Assembly (NCBI GenBank): GCA_964017195.1 | Contig: OZ024890.1 | Span: 48,629,093-48,693,092 of the forward strand | From: Siderastrea radians | Lineage: Eukaryota > Cnidaria > Anthozoa > Scleractinia > Rhizangiidae | Direction of reading: 5' to 3' | Length of the DNA stretch: 64,000 bases | Shown here: positions 11,615 to 24,008 of the stretch, piece by piece | How the letters are laid out: each line of letters opens with the position of its first letter | Numbering within the stretch: the first letter of the stretch is position 1 | Notes under the pieces: generated by a model | The model's input: only the letters and a program-made list of their open reading frames with translations | Databases searched by the model: none | Told to the model about the DNA's origin: nothing | Position numbers and translations under genes: made by a program

Positions 11615-11686
11615 ATGAGTCAGCAAAGGTTATTTAAGCAGCTGGTGAGGACAGTGGAGCAGAAAATTTGGAATAAAGCGCGATAA
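11615..11686 (+). other. upstream ORF of ZFAND2 copy 2, overlapping the main start (TAATG)
   Basis: ATG at 11615 opens a 23-codon frame beginning MSQQRLFKQLVRTVEQK and ending TAA at 11684-11686. The last A of the stop is the first base of the main ATG at 11686, giving the TAATG arrangement that favours termination and reinitiation. The same frame is present in copies 1, 3 and 4. Differences from copy 4 fall mainly at third codon positions. Confidence 0.55.
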
Positions 11687-14600
11687 TGTTAGACGAATTC
11701 GAAGCAGATTTACCTTTCCGTCCAACGCACTGCAGTGTAGCGGGTTGTAGAAGACTTGGCTTCACCCCACCATTCCATTGTTCACACTGCAGACGGGCTT
11801 TTTGGTAAGAAGAATATGTTCAATGACAAATCTTTAGCTTTCTGGTTAGCTTTGTTTTTTTTTCTACTATCTATTAAATACAGTAGCTGCACGTTGATTC
11901 GAGAGCCAATAGGCCCTTGTCTTTCATGACGAAATATTAATATAATTGTTGATATTAATTGTTGATATTAATATATTTATAGTAACTATTAATTGTTAAT
12001 ATTAAGATATTAAAATTAATATTTGAATGCCTGAAGAAATGGAACATTGACTTAGAGTCACTTTTAAGAGGGCCTATATGGGGTCCACTGTTAGGTGTTG
12101 TGGGCCATATATTTTTTACTGTTAAGTGATGTACAGCCCAAATTTTTACTGTTAACTGTAATATATGAAATTACAGCGAGTGTTACAACACATTCTAGAT
12201 ACTAAATGAAACAAAAAAATTGATAACTGAAACTACAGAAGTGGTGTTACTGACGAAATTGCCCATAAGAGAAGGATTAATTCAGGATGCCTTTTTCCGA
12301 GGATTAGTGCACATTCAGGACTGTATTTTAGGATTTCCAGGAGAGAATTAGGCTCTAAACCACACTTTCCAAAGGTTTAATCGAACTCAACGTAAGTAAA
12401 TTATACTTGCAATTCGGTGTTATTTTCACAACGTGGTCAGAATAGTTCACAGTTCCTTTTGGTCCATAATGTAGCGTGACATACCGTCAGGCAGTGTAAC
12501 ACATCTCTAACATTACCGTTAACAGGCGAAAAAAGGCCATTTTCTCTATCTTTGTGTAAATTTTTATTCATTTATTTATTTTGACTGTTACACAGAATTT
12601 TTTACGGTTAGCTGTTAATTGACCTAAAAATTTAGTGTTAGTTGTTATGCCGACCCTCCCATCTATGCCCTCTTTTAAGTGTAACACCAATATTCCAGAA
12701 ACTTTAAAGAATAACTATTGCCCCTATTACACCAACAAAGACTAGCTAAGAGCTGAAGAGTGACTCTCAATGCAACATTGACATAAAAAGGTGGCTCTTA
12801 ATTTTGGGCAACGATAAAAATCGGTTAAAAAATCTTTTGATTTCGCTTTAAAGTGAAAAAGGCCTCACTGTTGCATAACAAAGCCCTATATGTAAGAGGA
12901 AAAGAGGATAGATGGGAAACTAGGGGATGTCTCAGCCATTTTAGTTGTAATATAGTGTCATTTTTTACCTAGTATTTACAGTTCGTTTTTGTCCTACCAC
13001 AAATCAGTTTAAACTGGCTGTGGCACCCCTGAAGTGAGGTAACCTTGCGTGTCATCTTGCGCTGTCGCATAACTGGAGGTGAGTGTCCAGTTATGTAAGG
13101 CATCCCTGTATGTAAGGTAACCTTGTGTGACATCGCATGCTAATGCGTACTGTACTATGCGTTAACACATCCCTATATGTAAGGTAACCTTGTGCAACTG
13201 TAGTATGCATTGACTCATAACAAACCCAGTAGCCTGCAGTGTGGCAAATGCAGACTTGGAGACTTGAAGACTTAGATACCTGCAGATGTTTGTAAGTAAG
13301 TTATGTGGAGTCTGCATTTGTCACATTCTTGAGTCCAGAGCCTTCTGTTTTTGGCCAGGTGCAGGACGGAAAAGGAGAAGAGCTCTGGGATTGAGAATGG
13401 CACAATTTTATTGCACACTGCTAGTAGCCTGGGGCATCCGAGGAATTGCACCAAGTGCCAGAATGTTTTGCTGTACCCATAGCACCTAACATTTTTTGTA
13501 GGTGGGGCCCCTTTACTAGTCTCCTTTTTGTTGACCTTGATTGAGTTTGATGGCCAATATATAGGTGATTTCGATCATTCATCACAGTGGTCAAAATTGC
13601 CAGGGAAAATCACTTTCACAGCAGCGGGTACACCTGGTGATTTTCACTGCCAATCAAAATTTGCTGTGACGAATGTATAAAATCAACTAGTGTTTTGTTG
13701 GCTCTGGGTAGCGGCCTTGTGGTTTTATTCTTGCCTGTAATAGTTGGCGAACAAAGCTAATATTGTAGACTCTATCATTTTTTAAAAATCTCGCTTTGAT
13801 TAATCAATAATTGTTTAATATTGATTAATATTGATTTTTAATATTGTTGACCAACAGTCCAGATCATTGCACACCTACAAGCCATGGGTGTTCCTGTTTG
13901 AGTTCAGCTGATGTGAGTATTGATGCTAACTTTTGCCTCTAGGTTTAGATGATCACATTTCAGTGTGCAATCAATAGGCCATTTTACAGTTGGGCGCTCC
14001 GTTCCCCTGGTCTTTGGATAGAAGGGAGGCTGGAGGTGTCCTTGCTTTGTTACAAACCTTCCTGCTTTTCATATGTATATGATTATGATCACAGGCTTGT
14101 TAGCATGAGAATGGCACGATTTGCACATGTAAGGCAGGAAGGTTTGTAACAAAACAAGGTCACCTTCAGCCTCGCTTTTATTCAAAGGCCAGGGAACTGA
14201 GCACATAACTGTAAAATGGCCTATTCCTCCAACCCCATGAATACGTTTGGCAAAGTAATGTTAAGTTTAAGTCACATTTGGACCACAGGCGGTCCCTATA
14301 ACTGACTCTGTAGCATGAAGGAACTAACAGTATTGTTACATCCTCCAGGATGGGATGCTATAGTAGTCTATTACTAGGTTACCACTGACACCTGTCTGTT
14401 AAGATTACCTAACAGTTATTGGTAGATAGTTATAAAAATCAACGAAATGAACGACGTTTTGACTGTTGTACAGTCATTTTCAAGTTCAAGTTGGGGGATA
14501 AAAATTCAGCATTATATATACAACAACTGTGAAATAATAAGATAATTAAAAGGAAAGAAGCCACAGGGAATTGCAGAAAATTTCAAAATCCCAACGAAGT

Positions 14601-15342
14601 GTCAGAACAAATTTGACTGTTTAATTTTCGAAATGTTTTTCATTTGTGACCTCAAATCAAAACTAAACAAAGTGACTCCATCTGTGCAAAGCTGTTTGTT
14701 TAGCTGCTTTGAATACTTTTTATTGTCTTAGGTTTTATTTTATTTTAACTTCTAGTTTGTGCCTTTATTTTGCATATTATTTTCTTTGTTTGCATGTAAA
14801 TATCTTAGTACTTACCTTTTAATTAGCTTATTGTTTCACAATTGTATACATAACGCTGAATTTTTTATCCTGAACTTGAACTTGAAAATGACCGTAGAAC
14901 GGTCAAAATGTCGTTCATGTTTATCGTTGATTTTTATAACTAAATGCTTTTCAAAGAACTTATTGATTCAAATTTGGTAGATACTCATTTATAAACCTGT
15001 GTACTGAGACCATGTGTGTTGGCAGATCCAGAAAACAGAGTGCCATAGCAGTGGAAGTGAGAGCCTGACCTGTCACCATTCTGTGTGGCAACCTGGGTGA
15101 TGCAGGGACTGCTTCTGGAACTTTAAATAACTAATAGGTTCTGTGGCATACTATTTTCTGAAACTTCAGTGTAACTGTGGCTTTTTTTGTAGGTTGAAAG
15201 ACATGTTCTCAGTGGCTGCAATGGCCTGGATGTAGGCAAACTACTACTAATAATAATGATAATAATAATTATTATCATAATTATTAATCCAGTGCCAAGC
15301 AACTGGGGTTATCACCATGGACATCGCTTTTGCCATCACTGA
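11686..15342 (+). CDS. ZFAND2-like AN1 zinc-finger gene, copy 2 (exon 3 lost; probably decaying)
   Basis: Exons 11686-11804, 13858-13912 and 15193-15342 join in frame to give 107 residues. The first AN1 finger keeps all eight ligands but has ten instead of nine residues between the second and third cysteine, and the usual Asp before Phe is Gly. The linker exon (72 nt in copy 1) is absent: sequence matching copy 1 jumps from about 2076 to about 4286, a deletion near 2.2 kb that keeps the phase. Exon 4 carries an (ATA/ATT)n microsatellite encoding a run of isoleucines. It then meets the same TGA in the second finger as copy 1. The unit's poly(A) signal is changed to AATGAA (17861). Exon-5-like sequence remains at about 17416. 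These signs suggest decay, although the reading frame is not broken before the shared stop. Confidence 0.5.
12060..12681. repeat. probable MITE in intron 1 of copy 2
   Basis: The left end AAGAGGGCCTATATGGG and right end CCCATCTATGCCCTCTT are inverted repeats. The interior repeats 'ttactgttaa' phrases in both orientations. Copy 1 has no such sequence in its intron 1. Confidence 0.55.
13020..13200. repeat. short degenerate direct repeats
   Basis: The phrase TATGTAAGGTAACCTTGTG and close variants occur three times, at about 13035, 13110 and 13173, with a spacing of 60-75 bp. Confidence 0.55.
13973..14225. repeat. palindromic MITE in intron 2 of copy 2
   Basis: The ends AATAGGCCATTTTACAGTT and AACTGTAAAATGGCCTATT are exact inverted repeats. 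A second internal pair, TTACAAACCTTCCTGC and GCAGGAAGGTTTGTAA, lies near the centre. It is related to the element at 2088-2540 in copy 1. Confidence 0.75.
15239..15290. repeat. (ATA/ATT)n microsatellite inside exon 4 of copy 2
   Basis: A run of 'ataataat' and 'attattat' triplets interrupts the sequence homologous to GTAGGGAATCCAGAGCCAAG in copy 1. The triplet length keeps the reading frame open. Confidence 0.7.
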
Positions 15343-15774
15343 GTGCCTTAAGTGTAAAAGAAATTATTGTATAAGGTGAGAAATATCAAACAACATCCAT
15401 ACACCCATGTAGTCAGTTGATGCTGTTAAGAATTTTGGCTTCCCAGTGCTTTCTTAACTGCTACAACACTGATGACATCAGCTTTAGGTGGTGAAAATTA
15501 TGCGTCCATACACTTAAAGTGAATGTTTAAATATCTAAATGTTAACTTCTTAGTAGCAGTTATTGAATTTCTGCCTTTCTCACTTTTGTAACACACACAC
15601 TGGTTCTCAGTGAAAATTCCTTGTTTTAGCCTTAAAAGGAAATTGCATGACATGGATCTAGTCTGGGAGCAAGGATCTCAAGAATTATGATTTGTACAAT
15701 CCAGAGTACGAAAGGTTTGATGCAGGACTTCGGTAGATTAAAGCGTACTCTTTTTCGCTACATAGTTTTGAGTT

Positions 15775-15962
15775 GACCCTTTAAGCCCCAACAGTGATCA
15801 GCATCAAATAATTTCACCTCATCATATTGGTGCATTGTAACACACACAGGTCATGAGAATTAAGAAAATGATCACCAAAGATGAAATGCAGCTAATGCCA
15901 TAAGAAATATGTGGAGAACAGTGAGGAGAATATCCATGTTGATATTGGGGCTTAAAGGGTTA
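15775..15962. repeat. AACCCTTTAAGCCCC-type MITE, second copy
   Basis: The left end ACCCTTTAAGCCCCAACAG and right end GATATTGGGGCTTAAAGGGT are inverted. Interior phrases 'gtggagaacagtgaggagaat' match the copy at 25889-26110. Confidence 0.75.
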
Positions 15963-16248
15963 AGATGGGAATTTGATGGTCAATACGTGTCAAACAGAAT
16001 TTAACCTGAGAACAAGGCTAAAAATGGCAACTCAATAACTTCAGAGAACTTTCTTCAATAAGAAAGCAATGGCCCAGGAAAACCATCCATCAACCTATGC
16101 TGCAAGTCTGTCATTGGGTTAATTTTCTTGCCCCAGAGGCAAGCTCAAATTCAAGTTTTTGTCCAACCTTGTTGATTGGCTTGTTATCCATACTGGTTAT
16201 GCAAGCTTGGGAAATGTTAAGATAACCCGGCCAAAATGGATTTAAAAA

Positions 16249-17277
16249 AACGGTGGGGCCAAACCACCCCCCAAATGGGTCATTTAGACTAATTTTGCTT
16301 CTTTTTCATATTTCTTTTCCAAACTTGGCAAAAAACCTTGGGTTGTCGCCCAATTTATTTTAAGTATGAGAATGACTAAAAAGGCCAAATTGTGACGTCA
16401 TAATGGCTGACGTCACAAAACGAGTTAACTAAAAATTTCAAATTTGAAATAAAAAGTTATGTCATCTGAAAGAACTTGGCAAGGGGAGTAAAATGCTGAA
16501 AACCATACCTCGCTAAGACAAACGTATCTTGAGTTATGGCAATTTAAAGACGTTTAAAGTGTCCCCCCGGAACCATACTTTTCTTCTAAAAACAACCCTG
16601 TTGATCTTTTTTGTACAGTTTTTTTCCATGCAAGCTAATAATCTGGTAAAATGGACTTCTTGTTGTTCCAAAAAATCGTATCATTTTAGATTGTAAGTTT
16701 TTGGCTTGAAAACGATAATATTAGCAAGTGCATAATTGATCACGTGACACTTAAATTACGTCACAAAACTGGTTTGGGGGCTCTAGCTCTGGCAGGAAAA
16801 ATTTTTTCCGAGTTTTTCTTTTTCATTTAGCTTCTGTCATTTAAGACATCTTATCTGCAACTTAAATGGTGTCGTTGACGCAACAAAACACTTAAATTCA
16901 AACGTATTACACAAGGGGGGACCCTATTTTGAGACTGTGAAATTGTCAAAATCTAAAATGCCATATCTCATCCATTATTTGTCACATCGACAAACTGTTT
17001 TCAGCATTCAACTCCTCTTGAAGTGTTCTTTCTAAAACACTAGAAAAAATTTACAAATTCTAAAATTTTATTTTAGAGAATAATATGACGTCACCAATTA
17101 TGACGTCATAATTTGACATTTGGCATCACCATTTCTGTCAAATTGTTTGGCACAAAGTCCCATATCAAATTACCAAGTTTGGTAAAGAAATGATGAAAAG
17201 TAACAAAATTATTGAAAATTAACCAAAAACCGGACATTGTCATGCAACATTTAGGGGGTGGTCTGGCCCCACCGTGA
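16249..17277. mobile_element. 1.0-kb MITE with GGTGGGGCC ends, in intron 4 region of copy 2
   Basis: The inverted ends are CGGTGGGGCCAAACCACCCC and GGGGTGGTCTGGCCCCACCG. Copy 1 at about 4935 has the uninterrupted flanks (ATGGATTTAAAAACAAC), an empty site. The interior is AT-rich and holds several TGACGTCA or near palindromes at about 16393, 16408, 17088 and 17100. No transposase frame is seen. The target duplication is unclear in the A-rich flank. Confidence 0.7.
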
Positions 17278-17879
17278 AACAACTTCACCATAAGATTCGT
17301 TTCGGATGCAAAATCGTTATTGTTGTTTGCACTAAGAAAAGGCTTTTCATGTTCTTCGTGGCTCTTTAGGTTCTTCATGTTACGAATAAAGACATTTTGT
17401 TCTTCCTTGTTCCAGGCACTGACAGGCGAAGATCATTTGTGCACTGTACCACAAGTCTCCGTTATGCCCCATATTTGAGTTGCTATTAAATCAAGTTGTT
17501 TCAAATTAAAAGAATAGACCTTCAAATATTTAAGCTAAACAATCTTGAACTGTATAAAATGATGTGAAAACGTTATGTAAGTGGTATAGATCTTGATCCT
17601 TTTTTTGAGATGTATGTATTTTCAGTTTCAATCACATGGGTCTGATCAGTTTCCTTGCAATAGCTTCGATTATTTTTTGCCTTTGCTTTTCTTGTGTTAC
17701 TTTATTTGGCTTTGCGTTGTTGCCCTCCTATTTTTGGAGGTAAATCAAAGATGTGTAAACTGAATGTTTACAGTAACAAAGCAGACAGTAAAATACATTT
17801 TGTTGCATTAAAAGGGAACTGTACATTATGAGCTACTATTTAATAGCTCTTACTAATGCTAATGAACGTGTCATATCAA

Positions 17880-18692
17880 AATTCCCAAAAGATTATTTAA
17901 ATGTATGTTAGTAAAAATAAATATAATGTTTTAAGTAAAAGAAAGATTCTTGTGTGTATTGCTATTCTTCTGAATATATCTGACAAAAAAGCTGTGCACA
18001 TCTTGTGTAAAACTATTTTCATCCAGATTCCGGTGCAAGTCATGTTTGTGAATTGTTTTGTATAAATAAAGCCTTTGATCAGTTTTTATTTCCTCTCAGT
18101 ATAAGTCTAGGAACCGTTCAACACACAAAAGACCCCAACTTGTGGAAAAAAGAAGGGCAATTTGTTATTGCTTCGATTATCCTTGAAAGAAAAATAACTG
18201 CTTGTAGAAAGAGTATCCGTGGTTATAGCAGAATATTGGTTCTCCTTAATGGCTGGCTGAAATTGTACATTGGTGCCAAGGATGGCAACTATTAGCACAT
18301 ATTAGCACCAACATATTGGCCCTGAGGTATCACAACTGTTGCCTAGACTTATTCCCAGTCGCTCTTGAGAAGATTTCGGTGGGAACGAAAATTGAGGGTG
18401 CTTTGCCTTCGTCCTTTCCATCATTAGGATTGAAAGGGACTGGGAAGCTAGAAGTTCAACACTTCCCCCACCCTCTTACCAAGACACAGGGAACAAATGA
18501 CGTCACATAAAGATGGCGTGACGTATCGACAGGTTGGCAATTCGATTCCCGTCGGGGACTTTTCTTTGTCCCACGCTCGCGACATGTTGAATATTCCATC
18601 TTTTCTTATAGGTTGGCAATTGTTGACATGTGAGTTGTCACCAGTGTTGTAAGTAAAATCCAACTACAGTTCATGAATCTGAACATGATTAG
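17880..18692. other. 3' tail and spacer of unit 2, left of the hAT insertion
   Basis: Alignable with the tails of units 1, 3 and 4. The segment GATGGCGTGACGTATC at about 18511 recurs at 33960 and, in variant form, at 10375. I see no coding exon. Confidence 0.5.
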
Positions 18693-21007
18693 TAGGCCCT
18701 TATCGATTGTGCTAGCATAATTTGGAAAAACGAGCATAATTTTTGCGCCTTAAATATAAAAGTAGCACTGCTAACATAATCGGCATATTTTTAGTTTTTG
18801 TGAAGGGAACATTACCAGAGTCGTGACTTGCTTGGTCTCTAAGATTGGTTATCTTCAAGTTCTGTCCATGGTTCAGTCTATTTTCATTCGTCTGGGTGGA
18901 CGGGGAAGAAGGTTACCGCAATACTGCGTCGTTCGTCCTCCAGAGGACTGTGCACATCGGAAGTAAAGATTGCGTCGGTCCCAGTTCCCGCTTTCACAGG
19001 CAACAAAATGGCGTCAAGCAACTTACAGATACAAGAAGAACAGCCGCCCGATAGGCCGGAACCCGCTCAATTTGCTAGGGATCGCAGCCTTAAGCAAATT
19101 AAAAGCAAATACAAACCCCAGTTAGGCATCTGACGCGAAAAAAGTCCTATTACATGATCGCGTCAATCATTTCCTGGTCAGCATCTAAGTGTTATTATTA
19201 AAAACTGGACTAGGTATATTGGATTTCTAGCATTTTGATTGGCTCAACGGAGCTAGGCTATCAGCTCATATACCTGCTGCGACAAATATGGTCAATGAAC
19301 ACTCAACAACAAAGTGAGCTGAAAGTTTTTTCCTCGCGAGCAACCGGCGAGAAAAATGGACGAGAAAAATCACTTGCCAGCAAATTTAAATTAAGCAGAA
19401 ATTCCAACAGCGTCACCAACAAGCATCACCAACAGCGTCGTCTAACAAAAGTCATAATTGTTTGAAGAAACTGTGCAGAAATAGAAATTTAATCATTAAG
19501 CGTTGTGTTTACAATCAATTTCTTTCATCGATCGTCACGTCGATCATTGAAATTGAACAAACGGTAGGTTTTATCAGAAAGGATTTCCACTTCAAAATAT
19601 CAAGACAAGACATAAAATAAAACACAGTGAAATGGGGCAGGAGCATTTAATAAAAACTATCACACATTCATTCATGGCGAAAATCATGAAGCAGTCTAAA
19701 CAAGTAAGCCTACTAAAAAAAATACAGCTGCAAACTACCAAGAAGGAAGGAAGGGCGAGATTGTTTTTCGGCTTTAACACGCAAAATTGACACTGGTTTA
19801 CCTGCACTTGTTGTAGCTCTGTGTTCCAACAGGTCCAAATGCTCAGATAGAAATCGGATGCCATGTAAACGGAGTTGAATCGCTTTTCCAGTTGTTTGAA
19901 TGTTGTTTTTACCATTCCGTCCGCAACCTCTAAACCGAGAACAACTGCATTTTGCGCTTTGCGTTTAACAAACTATGATGATGAATTCTAATGTTCCTCG
20001 CTACAGTAATCTTGCTTCTGAGCTGCATTGAAAATACCTCTTTAAGTTCAACTGTTCAAATTTGTTCTGTCTTCAGTTCGATCAAACTCGCACATGATGG
20101 CTCCGTTGTGCGAACAGATTACAAACTTGTTCAGTTCTACTCCAGCAGCAAATATGGTGAAATTGTACAGCTTCAATCCGCTTTGAACGATGATTACAAC
20201 AATGTTCAGGAAAAATCAAACATGTACCATATTTCAGAGCCAATAATTATAAGATTTTTTCCAAAACTTGTGCTACTTTGTTCACTTTCGAGCAGTTTTC
20301 ATTGATTCATTCAGCTTTGCAATGAAACGCTGCAGCACTTCGCAAGGTTTTGGCGCCTTTTTCGTTCAGTCATGTGATCGATTCTTGTTCGGCTTAAATT
20401 TCTTTTCTCATTTTTCCCTTTCTTTCTTGATTTTTTTTTTTTTAATAGTGGTTAAGTTTTTAATAAAACAATTATTCTACTCGGGCTTGCTGGATATCAA
20501 ATGATTATAACCAACTCGGCGCTACGCGCCTCGTTGGTTATCTATCATTCGATATCCAGCGCGCCCTCGTAGAATAATTGTTAATTATAGGCAACACGAT
20601 GTTTTGCACTGCTTGCAAAGAAGCTGTTTCATCAAAGAAAAAAAAGAAATGCATTTTGTCATCCCATTGTGTCATGCCATTGTGTCCCAAAACATATTAA
20701 ATGTGATACTAACATCGTACATTTTGACACATTAAGTCAACGCTTCTAGTCTGGAATGAGGTGCAGTAGTTAGTTGTGTTTTATTAGAGCAAGTGTGTAA
20801 CTCCAGATAAAGAAGATGTCAGGCTTTATTAACAATAAATATATAATTTTGGACTTGTTTTGTGTTTTTGTTGAAAAGTATACATTGAGAAAAAGTAGCA
20901 TAATTGTCAAAAAACGAGCATAATTTTGAGCATAATTTGGAAAAAAATGGAGCACTGCTAGTAGCATAATATATGCTACTTTTACTAGCACAATCGATAA
21001 GGGCCTA
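18693..21007. mobile_element. hAT-like non-autonomous element with 8-bp target duplication
   Basis: The inverted ends TAGGCCCTTATCGATTGTGC and GCACAATCGATAAGGGCCTA are flanked by ATGATTAG on both sides (18685-18692 and 21008-21015). An 8-bp duplication is the signature of the hAT superfamily. The corresponding position in the next unit (about 23598-23615) lacks the element. Repeated 'gagcataattt' phrases lie near both ends. The 2315-bp interior has only short unrelated ORFs, so it cannot encode a transposase. A hairpin at 20461-20588 lies inside and may be a nested element. Confidence 0.85.
20461..20588. repeat. hairpin repeat within the hAT-like element
   Basis: The left arm (CAATTATTCTACTCGGGC, then TGGATATC and ATAACCAACTCGGCGC) pairs with a right arm ending CTCGTAGAATAATTG. 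The loop is very short. Confidence 0.75.
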
Positions 21008-21015
21008 ATGATTAG

Positions 21016-21619
21016 GGCAATGGGATTTCAGATAAGTTGTAGATACGAGATACTTTTTTTGTACTTGTTCAATCACAACACAACGTCACTCAGAACAGGT
21101 GGGTACCAAAACTAACGTGTGAGACTAGAAAAAAATGCACTTGAAAATAAGCGGACAAAAACATGTTTTAAAAAGCGAACAGAGAGGTTTAAAACTGACT
21201 CTTCCCCAAATGAAATATTTGAGCCTATTTCTTTCTCCTGAAAATTCCAACTAGCGACCTTCGGACACACCAGTTCGAACGCATTCGCGATTGAGTCTCC
21301 CAGCAAGGACGTACCATGTTGCTTTCGATTTTAATAAGTCATGGTTGTTTGATATTAAGAAAGGCAATATTTTATTGAGTGTCTTGAAAATTAAAGCTAA
21401 AATTAAGATTTTCCAATAATGTTTGGGCAATTTGATTTTAGATTCCCAAGTTTAAGCTCTTGGCCTTTGAAGAATTTGTTCAAAGTTTATTATTCAATTT
21501 TTTAAGTAAAATAAAACGGATTACACTATCCCGCAAATAGCAATAGCTAGTCTGGGCGGGTAGTGTTTACATTAGTATAGAACGAAAGACGTCAAAGAAA
21601 TTACAGAAGGCAAGTAAAT

Positions 21620-21677
<58 letters not shown>

Positions 21678-23995
21678 GTGAAAAAAGAAAGAATTTACAA
21701 ATAAATAAATAAATAAATAAGGATGTTTGAAGAAAAGGTGAATTGGGAAGCAAAGAGCTTTATTACCTCGCTAGTAATGTTATATTTTGGGGGCGCAAAG
21801 TTAATGTGACGCTATAACTGAACTGTCACGTGGTCACTGATCGTTATGTTAGTTAGCTGGGGGAGGCGGGGGGTTGAGGGGCTCTGCTCGCATTGCGTGC
21901 CTATGCTAGCAAAAGAGTCCGCATGTGCTAGGAGACAAACTACCCTGAGTTCGTTCTTCGAGTAAGACCAAAGTTCTTTTCTAATTTTTGCTCTCGACCA
22001 CTCCTATCATAATTATGCAAAGTGCACAGTTTTTTCCTCGCGCAACCATACTTCTTTTCGTTAAATAAGCTAAAAATTCTTAAAATGCGCCATTCATGTT
22101 TCACCGGATCACAATTTCCGCAAACTAGTACAAATCCATAATGTCCACAATGAAAAAGACAACTATACACCGAAACAGTTCTATCTTTTCCAACGTTTCG
22201 CACATAAAACGGCAATATTTTGGGGTCTTAAATCGCTCCGATGAGCCGGAGAGCGCTGGAAAAAGACTAACATATTTCGGGCATATTTGTGTGTAAGAGG
22301 CGGCCAATGGATACCGACATTTGATTTCAGAGAACGGTGCAACCTTTCATAATTTTAATAACTGTTGAGAGCAAAAATTAGAAAGACGCCTATTCTCCCT
22401 TGAAGAGCGAACAATAGCCCCAGATAGCAACTGAGTAAAAATATTTTAAATCCAAGACGCATTTGTAATTTCACAGATAATTTTGTTGAGTTTCAAGCAT
22501 ATAACTAAAGCTTTGTCTATCTGTTTCCCCCGTTGCCAATCAGTACTGTATTTGTCCGGATACGGGTTTGCCACATTTGCCATGCACGACGCATGAACTA
22601 GTCACAAGAAGTGAAAAAATCACGTACAAGTCGCACAAACTTACCCTTCAAGTTTAAGTAACCGCCAGTCCTAACACAAGACTAAGATTCATGTCATTAA
22701 AGGCCAAAATCAGGACGTTATTTGAAGCCTTGCTTATTTCGTATTACTCTGAAAAAGTGAGTTTTTTTCCGTTTTTAGTGACATTTTGCTACGTGATGTA
22801 AATAGTTACACAAGACGTGAAGAGATGTGTAAGTCACTCTATCAGTTGTATCCACAATATTCTCAGATGTTATTTGAAGCCACGCAAGTTTAGGTCCATC
22901 CCGTCTGCATGCATGTGCCGACCTGAATTACTCTTGCTCTGACTGTACGCTTTAACTTGTTTACTTGAGGGTTTGAAGCACATTTTGGTGAATAGGTATT
23001 TTGTGCGGTTACAAAGGCATTTGAGCTTAATCGTGATTTAGCGTGCTAAATCGCGACCACAGAGAGTGCTAGTGTGACCACAGCCAGTGTTTTGTGCTGT
23101 TGTTCACTGACAACTTAAAAATTATGGCGTAACGTAATGGCTCATCGGTCACTCCAGCACTGTGCATGTTTATAAGCACGGTGACTGTCCTGTTTCACGC
23201 ATGCAAGGCCTGTAAACAAAATATAATAGTTTGACTACCTTTAAATGTCATGGCAGATTAATTTCCACGTAAGGAAGCAATTTGTTTAGCGTACCGTTCG
23301 GCATAACGCTACACGGTTTAAAGTGTTTCATACATTGTACTTTCAAAGCGTTACATTACGTTTAACCAAAAGGATTAGACCGACTGAAAAAATTCACTGG
23401 AAAGGTTAAGCACAACAATTAACGTGGGTGGAATGTCAAGAATTTTGTCAAAGAAAACTCAGACTGCTTCGGCCACAAACCTTTGTGCTAATTAAGTTTG
23501 TGCTAATTACACAATGTAAGTACTTCATGAACGCGCAAACAAAAACTGATAATTAAACTTTTAATAAAAAAAGAAAGAAACTACAATTCATGAATCTGAG
23601 CTAGTTTAGGGCAGTGGAAGATAAGCTGGAATTACGAGATACTTCTCTTTTTTGTACTCATAAAATCACAACACGCAACGTTACTCAAAACAGCATCGCC
23701 TTGTATTCTTCCATAGTCTCTTTTAGTGGCGTCACGTAACACTCCTGCGTGATGACACTAAAAAGCACTTGCGTTGGAGACCAGTTTTTGCACGTCTTAC
23801 TCTGAAAGAGACTGAGACTGAGACTGAAAGAGACCGAAAGAGACTGTCAGCGGTAAACCGCATGACCGATCTCTGGTCGATTCGATCCCTTCGATCGTGC
23901 ACGATTTAGTGAAAGTCCTGGTCAAAAATATATCATCAGGAGTCAGCAAATGTTATTTAAACAGATTACCAGGACAGTGGATCAGCAAATTTGGA
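21016..23995. other. spacer of unit 2, no gene seen
   Basis: It begins with sequence shared with other spacers. An (AT)n tract at about 21626-21671 and an (AAAT)n tract at about 21698-21720 are microsatellites. The 21845-22400 part aligns with 9540-10110. The remainder to 23580 has no homologue elsewhere in the window and no convincing ORF. From 23580 the sequence again matches the region upstream of copies 2 and 4. Confidence 0.5.
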
Positions 23996-24008
23996 GTAAA
24001 GCGCGATC

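Noticed and set aside
17106..17378. 90-codon minus-strand ORF
   Set aside because: It spans the end of the GGTGGGGCC MITE and neighbouring intron sequence and has no counterpart in copy 1.
19592..20504. ORFs of 78-107 codons inside the hAT-like element, considered as a transposase
   Set aside because: They lack the hAT dimerisation region, BED finger or any recognisable motif, and run on different strands.
21620..21720. (AT)n and (AAAT)n tracts considered as an origin or matrix attachment region
   Set aside because: They are ordinary microsatellites; nothing in the sequence supports a function.
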